From positions 6,790,920-6,854,919 of the forward strand of contig JAKSZU010000018.1 in NCBI GenBank assembly GCA_026018925.1: a DNA stretch of 64,000 bases, read 5' to 3'. Of this stretch, positions 24,101-34,900 are shown one piece after another. The notes below the pieces were generated by a model, which made no database searches, was not told the DNA's origin, and saw nothing but the letters and a program-made list of their open reading frames with translations. Position 1 is the first letter of the stretch; each line of letters begins with the position of its first letter. Source of the DNA: Tupaia tana. Taxonomy: Eukaryota; Chordata; Mammalia; Scandentia; Tupaiidae. The position numbers were made by a program, and so were the translations under genes.

Positions 24101-27100
24101 GTCCCTGTGTCTCTGAGGTCTCTGTGTCTCTCTGCTCCTGTCTCCTCATTTTTTTTTGGTAATTTTTCCTTTTTACGATTTTTTTAAAGGTAGAATTTCT
24201 CTCTGGCTCTCAGCTCCATCTTTTGTTTTGTTAATAAGCCCTTCTGCTCCTTTCTCCCAGGCAGGAGAGTTGAGCCATTCTCTGAGAAGAATCCACATGG
24301 ATACTGGGAACTAGATATTTCAGGCACAGGAGAAATGAAGATTTTCTACTCATAATTCAGCCTCCAGCAAGCAAAGCTAGTGTGGTAGGGAGCCCCTCTG
24401 GCCTTCTATCCCTGTCCCTGTGTCTCTGAGGTCTCTGTGTCTCTCTGCTCCTGTCTCCTCATTTTTTTTTGGTAATTTTTCCTTTTTACGATTTTTTTAA
24501 AGGTAGAATTTCTCTCTGGCTCTCAGCTCCATCTTTTGTTTTGTTAATAAGCCCTTCTGCTCCTTTCTCCCAGGCAGGAGAGTTGAGCCATTCTCTGAGA
24601 AGAATCCACATGGATACTGGGAACTAGATATTTCAGGCACAGGAGAAATGAAGATTTTCTACTCATAATTCAGCCTCCAGCAAGCAAAGCTAGTGTGGTA
24701 GGGAGCCCCTCTGGCCTTCTATCCCTGTCCCTGTGTCTCTGAGGTCTCTGTGTCTCTCTGCTCCTGTCTCCTCATTTTTTTTTGGTAATTTTTCCTTTTT
24801 ACGATTTTTTTAAAGGTAGAATTTCTCTCTGGCTCTCAGCTCCATCTTTTGTTTTGTTAATAAGCCCTTCTGCTCCTTTCTCCCAGGCAGGAGAGTTGAG
24901 CCATTCTCTGAGAAGAATCCACATGGATACTGGGAACTAGATATTTCAGGCACAGGAGAAATGAAGATTTTCTACTCATAATTCAGCCTCCAGCAAGCAA
25001 AGCTAGTGTGGTAGGGAGCCCCTCTGGCCTTCTATCCCTGTCCCTGTGTCTCTGAGGTCTCTGTGTCTCTCTGCTCCTGTCTCCTCATTTTTTTTTGGTA
25101 ATTTTTCCTTTTTACGATTTTTTTAAAGGTAGAATTTCTCTCTGGCTCTCAGCTCCATCTTTTGTTTTGTTAATAAGCCCTTCTGCTCCTTTCTCCCAGG
25201 CAGGAGAGTTGAGCCATTCTCTGAGAAGAATCCACATGGATACTGGGAACTAGATATTTCGTGCGGCGCGCTTTGCGCGCCGCGCGGTTTTCTTTTTTGT
25301 GATTTTTTTCTTTAAAAAAAAAAAAAGAAAAGCAATTATAATTTTTTATTTTTTTGTCTTTTTTCTCTCTTTTTGTTGTTGTTTCTCTCTCTCTTTTTCA
25401 TTTTCCTTTTTCCTGTCTCTCCACCCATTATCTACTGAATCTGCTGCACCAGCTATCACTACAGAACGTCAATACGATTCTAGAACACCTCTGTCTGCTT
25501 GCTCCTGAACATTGAGGCTTAACTTCAAGAATTTGAAAGAAACACGCCATTCATCAGATGACAAGAAATCACCGTCGGATCACGAGAAATATGGGAAAAC
25601 GAGAAAATACCTCTCCTCCAATGGAAAAGAGTAACTCCCCTTCATCCACAAGCAGTTCGGTGAAAGTCATGGAAATGTCTGACAAGGAATTTAGAGCATT
25701 CGTAATGTCGAAGCTAACAGAGATGGAAGAAAAGAGAGATAATGAACTGCTAAAGAGAAAGGAGAAAGAAGTTGCCGAGTTCCAGGAGATGAGGAAATTC
25801 TTGCAAGATCTAAAAGAGGAATTACACACTTTACAAAAGACTCAAACGGAACTGCTAGAGATCAAGTCTATAATACAAGAAGTCAAAATCTCCCTTGAAA
25901 GTATTAAAAGCAGACTAGATCATTCAGAAAATAGAATCTCAGATGTAGAAGAGAAAATGGCTGGCTTAGAAAAGTCCACCACGAAGACTGAGAAAATGGC
26001 TCAAAAATTTGAGAATGATATGCGAGAAGTACTGGATACCATCAAACGTCCAAATATCCGGATAATTGGCATCCCAGAAGGTGAAGAGACCCATAAGGGC
26101 ATTGATAATCTATTCCATGAAATCCTGCAAGAAAACTTTCCAAACCTAGAGAGGCATTCGAAGATCCAGTCCCAGGAAATACAAAGGACCCCAAATAGAA
26201 TCAACCCAAGAAGATCTTCTCCAAGACACATTATAGCCAGGTTGACCAAAACCGCAGACAAAGACAAGATACTAAGATTGGCAAGAGAGAAACATCAAGT
26301 TACCTACCAAGGACATCCCATCAGGCTAACAGCAGATCTCTCATCGGAAACAATGCGAGCGAGGAGAGAATGGGAAAATATATTCAAAGTGTTACGAGAG
26401 AAGCAGTTTCAGCCAAGAATACTGTACCCGGCAAGATTATCTTTCAGGTGGGAAGAAAAGACAAGAACATTCTCAGATAAACAAAACCTGAAAGAATTTA
26501 CCAGCACCAGACCAGATCTCCAAGAAGTTCTCAAGGGTGTGCTGTATCAAGAAAATTAAACACAGACACACGGAAATAAGAGTCCAAAAACTATGAAAGT
26601 GGCCAACTTAATCAGAGGGACAAGTCTGAATTTGAATATTTTATCCCAGAATTTAATCAGGAAAATTGAACCAGAACAGAAGATAAAAGTACATGAGACT
26701 GATAGGTTCATGCACCTTCCATTTGAACAGAATCCTAACTTGTTTCCTGGCTTTAAGCAAAGTTCCTTGGCATTTCTTTGAGTTAAGTTATAACTGGTTT
26801 TCTTAGTAGTAATGAGTGAACTCACCATTGAAAGTAGTTAGATTATGTAGGAAATTGTGTGATCAATGCAACGTGGGTGGGAAGGGAATGAAGGACAATT
26901 GTAGACACCGGAGGTGGTGTGAGAGGAGGGTGGGAAGGGACAGAGGGTCAGAAAGAGGGGTGGAAGTAATTCTAGGAACTAGTAATGGAAAATTTTTTTG
27001 TAATGTTCATGATTGTATCACTATGCAGTGTGTACTGGATGGGAGATTGCATTTTGTATGCTGTGATGAAGCTTAGGGAAGGAATGTAAATTGAGTTACA

Positions 27101-30100
27101 AAAAAAAAAGTTTCAGAAAAAAAATATATATATATTCAATGACTGCAGTAGGATATGTAGCCACAGCTAGGTGCTACTTTATAGGATGCGTAAAGTAAGA
27201 CTTGTGTTCATGGAAATGTGGGTATCACCTGTGTTTGCTATGAAGGTACTTGGATTGATTAGGGTCTTTGGCGTTACAATAAAATGTGAGGAGAAAACAG
27301 TATAGAAAGCAAACATAGATACCAGAGACTGTGGGAGGAGAGTGGGAGATGGCAGAGGGTAAGAGATAGAGAATCTAGGATCGGGGGAAAAAAGCAAAAC
27401 ATACAGAAGACAAGAAATGGAAGATCATTTGCTGACAATAACATGCTTGTTGATGTGCTTGATTGAGACAATATATAGTGTAATTTGGATGGAAAATCTC
27501 ATTTTGTATGCTGTAATGATGTTCAGAGAATGAATGCAAATAAAAAAATAAAAAATAAATAAATAAATTAAAAGAGAAAAAAAAAGTAAATTAACACAAG
27601 TAAGTAAATCTACACACATGCACACATACATTCATACATACACATGCACACACCTGCACATGCATACACATGCTCTCACATGCATGCACACATGGAGCCT
27701 GAACTGAAGGAGGCGTCCTATCAGACCATCTGCTGGGACGAATGCCCTGTCATTGCGATGTCTATGGAACCCCTGGCACCTCCCCTCCACGTCGCCAGGG
27801 CTCACAGAGAGGCAGGAGAGGTCTCGCCAATGGATGGTGGAGGCTGAGAGGAGCCTGGCCATTCCTTGGGACCGAGGACTTGGCCCCTTTGCTGCTGGGA
27901 GTGCGGGGACTGCCTTGCTGGTCCGAGGATGGTCTCCGTCCAGTGACTTGGTCACTCGGGGCTCTAAAGGCCAGGCCCCCTTGTCCTGCCTTGGGCCCAC
28001 TCTGCAGGACCACCCACGCTTTGGAACCCTCTGAAAGGCCGGCAGATGCTTCCAGGGAGACTGCAGCGTCCTCCCCAGCCCTGCCTCCCCACGTCTGGCT
28101 TGTTTGCTCCCTTCTTTTCAGCCTGCTTGCCTTCCTTCCTCCCATCCATCCCCAGCCCGCTAATCTCCCCTCGGCATCTGCTCCCATGGTTGGGCTCCTC
28201 CCTGCAGCCGGCCTCACCTTGTCCTCCCTGTTGAAAGACAGGCAGGAGGCCCAGCTCACTCCCCGGACGTACGCGGTCGCCATCTTGAGGATGTCCAACC
28301 TGAAAGGCTGCTCCAGGAACACGACGTAGTTCTCGGTGATTCCGAAGCTGTGGTAGTAGCTCGGGGACAGGAGGGAGTGCGCAGGGATGGAGCAGAACAC
28401 CTCTGTGTGCGTCAGGGGGCTCTTCCCCTTCTTCTTGGCCTCTAGGGGAAAGCAAGCCTCGGTAACCAATCGTAGGATCAGGTGGCCCCCAGACGACACC
28501 ACCGCCACCTGCAGCCTGGCACAGGGGCTAAGAGCAACCTCGAGGTGAGAGCCCGCAGCAGACCGGAGGGAGGCTGACCAGAGCTGTGGCCGATGCAGGA
28601 CAGAGGCAGAGACCCACCCAGCAGGCCTGCCCGGTAAGGCCCGGTTCTGCATTCTGAAACCCGCTGACCGGGAGGGAGGCCTCGAGGCGGGGAGCCCACC
28701 ACACTTTTGTACAGATGACCGTATCTGGAGCACGGCCACGCTCACCCCATCTGCCTCGTCTGGGGCTGCTGCTGCTTCCCAGCTATGGTAGGACGTCACA
28801 GGGAGAGCCGAGCCTCATGACAGAGACCAGGTGGGCCCTGTAGCCTTAAATATCTACTCTCTGGCCCCTCTCCAGAGAGCGCATGCTGCCCCCTGCTCTG
28901 GAGCAGCTCCGCAGATTTCAGTGTGGACAGGGCTCATCTGTGGGTCACGATGAAGCGTGGAGCTTCCCTGCATCCCAGGTGGGGCTGACACTCCGCACTT
29001 CCACGCGCCCCCAGGCACCGGCCGGTTCCAGACTTCACTCCGGTGTTCTGCTGGGAACCACCCTGCGGCATGGGCTTCCCAGGGCTTCCACAAATCCCTG
29101 TTGGCACTGCCTATTCTAACACACTTTGGGATGGGACTCTGTCCCCACCACGGTGAGCACCCTCACACGTACTGTGACCTCAGGTTAGAGTGGAGGAAGC
29201 CCACTTTACAGGTGGGAAACTGAGGCCTGGTGGAATGGTCTGGTGTTATGGGCACAGTCACAGGGTAAGCCAAGGAAACGCAGCCCCTCAGGCTTCGCTT
29301 CCTCCTTGCCACTAGGGATCGTAACACCCGCGGAGAGAAGGTTGAGAAGAGAATGGAATGATGCAGCAGTCCTAGTTCCTTGCTGGAGCCCAAACACCAA
29401 AGGTGCTCAGTACATGTTTGGTTTTCTTATTCCTCTGCAAAGATGAGTCACTCACTGGCCCAAGGCCTCCCCGCCCAGGCCCGGGGCTGCTTTATAATGA
29501 GTTACCTGCGAACGTCCCCACCTCTCTGTGGCCACCTGTGCACACTGAAGAGCTGGCAGGTGGGAGGGGAGCTGTGGGCTTGTGGGCTCATTCTTTTCTT
29601 CATAAAACAAATGCAGCACAATGCTAGCCGAAGTGAAAAGCACCCTGGCTTGGGAGGCCCGAGAGGGGGCAGGCCACCAGCACGACCCGGGCCCCAGGTG
29701 CTACTGGCTTGCTGTCAGAGGTTTCTGACCGTGGGCAGGTTACCTGATCCCCCAGGGCTGCACAGTCCTCTGTGACAGGGGAGGCTCAGATGCCTAGGCA
29801 TCCCCAGGTCTGATGTTCTAGGATTCCGAGCTCAAAGCCTATAATATCCCTTTATTGGCTTAATTAATAGAAATTCCATTTAACAAGAACACTCATTGTA
29901 CCTCTGACCTCAGGGGCTCATAGCCCCTGGCACAGCCTGGTAATTTGCTCAGGAAGTTCTACAGGACTACGGGGGTGGGGAGGACCCGCAGGGATCACAG
30001 GTGGAAGCCAGAAGGTCCGGCCCCACCCGCGGGTCCTGCACCATCTCTTAAGTCCTGCACAGCTGCCCTTAGAGGCCTGGTCTCCTGGTGCGGTTCCCAG

Positions 30101-31901
30101 GAGGGCCTTGAACAAACACGGGCTAGCAGCCTTGCCCTCCTCCCCCTCAGAAACACGGAATCACAGTAGGCCTGGGCCTTGTTCCAAGATCCTGGCCCTA
30201 AATGGAGAAGGTCCAGAAGGCCCAGAGAACAGGGTGGGGATCTGGAGTAGACTCCAGCAGGGCGGAGCTCCATGAACAGCCCCGAGAGCCGGGCTGCAGG
30301 GACTGGGGATGAAAGCGGTGACACAAGGCTGGCACAGAAGGCTTGTCAAAATACTGACATGATGGATAGATAAAAGGATAGATGGACAGATGGATGAATG
30401 GATGGATGGATGGTAGATAGGTGAAAGATAGATGGAGGGTGGATGAATATAGATGAATAGATGGGTAGATGAACAGGTGGGTGGGTGGATGGATGGATGA
30501 GTAGATGAATGGGTGAGTGGGGAGTGGACGGATGGATGGATGGATGGATGGGTAGATGGGTGGGTGGATGGATGGACGGATGAGTAGATGAATAAGTGAA
30601 CAGATAAATGGATGAGTGGAAGTATGAATGAATGGATGGGAAGATGAATGAGTGAGTGGGTGGGTGGGTGGATGGGTGGATGGATGGGTAGGTAAGTGGG
30701 TAGGTAAGTGGATGGATGGGTGGATAGGTGGATGGATGGATGGATGGATGGATGGATGGATGGATGGATGGATGAGTAGATGAATAGGTGGGTGAATGGA
30801 TGGATAGGTGGGTAGATGAATTGGTGAGTGGGTGGGTATGTGGCTCAATTAATGATTACTAAACCAGAGCCTAAAGAAAAGAAGTTTAGAGCAGTAAAGG
30901 GACTCCCTTTTCCCCAAAAGAATCTCAACTCCTCTCTCTTCCAGGAGAAAGCTGAGTTCATGGTCATCTGAATCATGTGCAGGAGGAAGTTGCACTGAAC
31001 CTCGTGCCCTCAACAATCACAAGTCTTCAGACAGAACCATGCTTGGCTGCGGGTGCTTCGTCGTAGCCCCAAAACGACCTACCTGGCCCCATGGCGGGGA
31101 TCTTAAACATCACGTACTTCGTCTTCCCCTTGTCCACGATGGACGTGCCCATGTTGAGAATGTTTCCAGCAGCGTCATAATGAGGATGTGCAGTTGCCAG
31201 ATTTATAGCCACATATTTACGATAATCGACCTGCAAAAGTGACAGCCGCCTGGTTTTTAAAAAGTGCAAGGATAAAATCCTGTGAAAACCCGATTGATTC
31301 TAGGTTCAGGGGAGTGACGGATAGTTTTGTGTATTTCCCGACCTGAAGGTAAGACAGAATTGGTCTTTAAGAGGATGTTTGCTCTTGGGGCCAGAGGCAG
31401 CATGGCGATCACAGCAGCTGGACCCCCAAATGGCTGACTGCGGCTCAAGCCCCAGGCCTGACAGCTGAAAATCATGCCGGGCACATGTGCATGCATGCCC
31501 TGAATTCCAGGAGGAGACTGAGGGAGAAGGCATCGTGGTGTGGCCAACCCCCAAGGGGTGATTTTTCACTTCCTGATTCTCTGTCTCTGTCTCTCCTGCA
31601 AATGTGTGTGCCCTATAGCAAAAACTTCTCTCTCAAAAAGAAAGAGGACAGGACCAGCAGTTTGCGTAATGGCTATGTCGCTGGACTCCCATGGAGTTGA
31701 CCATGGTTCGAGTCCTGGACCCGGTGGCTTAAACTCATGCTGGGTGTGAGTATGTGCATGCCCAAGATCCCTAGAGGAGAATGGAGGAGAAGGGATTACA
31801 ACATGGCCATCCCCCGTGGGGGGTAATTTCTCATTTTCTGTCTCTGTCTCTCTGTGTCTTTCTGGTAAACGCATGTGCCCTGTAGCAAAAACCTGTCAAA
31901 A

Positions 31902-31940
<39 letters not shown>

Positions 31941-34900
31941 AAAGAATGTTTACTCTTTGACCTGCAACAACCTCACAGGAAGGTGGGTGCAGGGGACTTA
32001 GCAAGCTGGAATGTGTTCTGTGGCTGCTGTTCCCATCCTGCTCCCTGGCCCTGCCAGTGTCCTCAGCACTGAGATGGGACGCCTCACCACAGCAGGCCTC
32101 TGAGCAGTGACCCCGGGCAGAGGTGGCCTTCACGCTGATCTTGGCCACTGCTCTGCACCACTCTGATGAGGTCACTTACATTCTGCCTTTGCATTCCGCA
32201 GGGGCATAAATCTCCACACCTCCCTCATAGCATGGTTCTGGGAAGGGAGAGGTTATAGAAACACTGGGTCAGAGCGAAATGCGACTAACAGCTGAATAAC
32301 GATCCCCCGCTCTGACGGGCCACCGTGCAGAACAATGAAGGTGAACAATGGCCCCCACCTTCCTCCCCTAGAATAGCACAACCTTCAGCAGAGTCCGGTA
32401 AAGCTCTGTTCTCTCCCAGGGTTCCTTCTCTGGAGCTGGGAACGTGGATATCAGTGGCCCCTTGCCACCTAGCTTCAGAGGAGCTGGGCACAACTCCACA
32501 GCTAAGCAAAGCACTCCCTTCAACAGATCGTTAAATGTGCTGCAGACAGCGGGGCTGTGGACAGCCGGCTGCAGGAGACTGAAAGTGGGTCTATTGATTG
32601 TGACAAAAATGTTGCTGTGGTTCTTCCCAGGAGAAGGATCTGCCTGGGTGTTTATTTCTGGGCCCTCGCTCTCGGCCTAATGCCTCCCTCTTCAGGTCAG
32701 TACAAGGAAGGGCTGTGGGAGTCATGGGCGTTCCAACATGTGACCAAACTGAGCTCCTTCCCTGGGCCAGGAGCTACGGCCACGGTTAGGAGTTGAATCG
32801 TGTCTTCCAAAACTGAGATCTGTGAATGTGACCCCATTTGGAAACAGGGTCTCCGCAGAGGGGATTAAGTTGAGGTCATACAGAAGTCGGTGGACTGGAA
32901 TCTTTATACAGGAGGGGAATTTGGACTTGCAGGTGATGGCAGAGGCAGAGGTTGGAATGATCCGTCTACAGGCTGTGGCACAGCAAGGATTGCTGGCTAC
33001 GTAAGGAGCTGGGAAGAGGAGAGCAGAGAGTCTGCCCAGGAGCCTTCAGGGAGAGCCTGGCCCTGCTAATGCTTGATTTTAGACTTCTGGCCTCTACAAC
33101 TGTGAGAGAATAATTTTCTGTCATTCTAAGCCACCAAACTCTCGGTACTCTGTTACAGCAGCCACAGGAACTGGACACGGATGCGAAAATAGAAACGACA
33201 CGGTCCCTCTCCCGGGAGCTTAGAATCTGGCGCAGCGTGTTGTGCTGGGGGAGCCCAGGACCCAGTGGCATTAGAGGGGTGTCCCTCAGGTGAGAGCCTT
33301 GCAGCCTCTCCCCAGGGTGCCCAACTCTCCTTTCCTGAGCTGGGAGAGACGCTAGTTGCCGACTCGCTGGTACCTTCTCCAAGGTCTCCAGGGTCTGCGG
33401 GTTGATTTTCCTCATGTAATTGGTCTCTGTGGTCGCATAGAAGTCTTCGCCACACTTCATGATGTTGATCAGGCAGTTGTCCGTGAAATCGGGGATGGTG
33501 TGTGACAGGTAGGTGAAAGCTCTGGAGACAGAAGCAAACGTCCAGGGTTGAGGGCTGTGTCCACCCAGCCAGAAAGCCTTGATGGCTTCAGTTTCCCTTC
33601 CGCTTCAAATGCTCCAACTCAGGGGTCAAAGGTGTGGCTCTCCATGGCTCACTTGAGGAACCCTGAAGTATCAGTTCCCCAAAGACACCACCATATGGAG
33701 GCAGCTAAGAGGTGTCAGCTGAGACAACAGGGCCACCAACTGATCCCTCCTGAGCTCTCGGAAATGCAAAAATTGAGTCAGCCAGTGGTGTGGTGGTTCA
33801 GACACTGGATCCCACATGGCCAGCTACAAAGTTTGAGTCCAGGACCTGGCAGCTTAAAAACCACACATGGGGGCCAGCAGATGGCATAAGGGTTATGTTG
33901 CTGGACTCCCACATAGTTGACCATGATTTGAGTCCTGGACCCGGCTGTTTAAGCTCATGCTGCATATATGTATGTGTGTGCCCAGGATCCCAAAAGGAGA
34001 ATGGAGAAGAGATTGCAACATGGCCATACTCCCTGGGGAGTGATTTCTCACTTTATGTCTCTCTGTCTCCCTCTTTCTGCATGTGCCCTATAGCAAACAT
34101 CTCTCTAAAAATAAAAACCACACATGAGGCCAGCAGATGGCATAGTGGTTATGTCATTGAACTCCCACATGGCCGACCACGGTTCTAGTCCTGGACTCGA
34201 TGTCTTCAAATTTATGCTAGGCATGTATGCATGCATGCACAGACAAGATCCCAGGAGGAGAACAGAGGAGAAGGCACTGCAGCATGGCCATCCTCCCTGG
34301 GGGTGATTCTCACTTTCTGTCTCTCTGTTTCTCGGGCGAGCGCACATTCTCTATAGCAAACATCTCTCAGAAACAAACAAGCAAAATCCACACCTGGTAC
34401 GTATGCACGTATGTGTCCAAAATCCTGAACGGAGGGAGAAATGGAGGAGAAGGCATTGCAGTATTGCCATTCTCCCCACTTTCTCTCTCTCTTTCTGGTG
34501 GGTGCATAATAATAAAAGAAAATCCAAAGGTTTCTAGCACTAGAGTCACTAAGAGCTGGGGGATTATTTTGAAGTATTTCAAGAAACTAAAAAATAATAA
34601 AAAAAAAAATCAAATACTATCTGTAATGACCCCCCAAACCTAGCAAAACATTCCTGCCTTGACAGGGAAGTGATTATTTCAAATTTGTCTGGGAAGTTAG
34701 ATTTTTTTTTAAAAGGATAACGCACATAGTTCATTTGGCCAGAGGCACCTTCAAAGCGGGCTGGGTGAGAAAAACCCAAGGCGTTTCTTGATGGTGAATT
34801 TGCCAGACCCCACCCTGGAGCTGCGGACAGTACTGGGCAGTGCTCCCCCTACTGACCGACGGTGTAAGCGCAAGGACGCGCCGCAGCGTGAGGTCTTCAG

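Larger units (their letters stand above)
17172..27581 (+). mobile_element. full-length half-L1 (HAL1-like) retrotransposon, ORF1 only
   Basis: One 10.4 kb insertion between perfect 14-bp direct repeats aaaagtaaattaac (17158-17171 and 27582-27595). The target reads tc/aaaa, a variant of the L1 endonuclease site tt/aaaa. Order: leader (17172-17250), 313-bp monomer array (17251-25260), CpG-rich hairpin and 5' UTR end (25261-25557), intact ORF1 (25558-26559), 3' UTR with two L1-like modules, A-rich tail. No reverse transcriptase or endonuclease frame exists between ORF1 and the tail, only about 1.0 kb. Known family: half-L1 elements encode ORF1 alone and depend on L1 ORF2 protein. The clean duplications, open ORF1 and uniform monomers point to a recent insertion. 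It is antisense to BCO1. Confidence 0.9.
15312..28217 (-). other. BCO1: BCO1 intron 6 carrying the half-L1 insertion
   Basis: 12.9 kb intron, of which 10.4 kb is one retrotransposon in the opposite orientation to BCO1. Without it the intron would be about 2.5 kb. The left flank 15400-16400 has no recognised element; 16400-16870 is L2-like. The right flank 27600-28217 has a short ca-rich stretch (27613-27690) and otherwise nothing recognised. Confidence 0.88.
28442..31082 (-). other. BCO1: BCO1 intron 5
   Basis: 2.6 kb intron with MIR-like fragments and a GGAT-type tandem array (30358-30842). It is one of the few stretches here without the SINE family. Confidence 0.85.
31231..33373 (-). other. 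BCO1: BCO1 intron 4
   Basis: 2.1 kb intron with two adjacent SINEs and a MaLR-like LTR. Nothing is recognised in 31950-32780. Confidence 0.85.
33776..34520 (+). mobile_element. older SINE interrupted by two younger SINEs
   Basis: Head 33776-33869 (tcagccagtggtgtggtggt, tttgagtccaggacc) and body 34384-34520 (tacgtatgcacgtatgtgtc, ggagggagaaatggaggaga, tctggtgggtgcat). Two full SINEs separate them. Confidence 0.72.

Noticed and set aside
17251..25260. CRISPR array or centromeric satellite
   Set aside because: Units are directly joined with no spacers, and the array is enclosed by one pair of target-site duplications together with ORF1, so it is part of a retrotransposon.
26593..26781. 62-codon frame after ORF1 as an ORF2 remnant
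   Set aside because: It shows none of the endonuclease or reverse transcriptase motifs of L1 ORF2 and has no similarity to the ORF2 N-terminus that I recognise.
27762..28799. 345-codon minus-strand open frame as a separate gene
   Set aside because: Only the part within 28218-28441 is conserved: it is BCO1 exon 6 (in a frame reading on into both introns), bounded by good splice sites.
30198..30848. 216-codon frame rich in IHPS/THPPT
   Set aside because: It is the translation of a GGAT-type tandem repeat.
32783..33182. Endogenous retrovirus with genes
   Set aside because: Only LTR-type sequence is present here and at the other MaLR-like sites; no gag, pol or env frame in the window.
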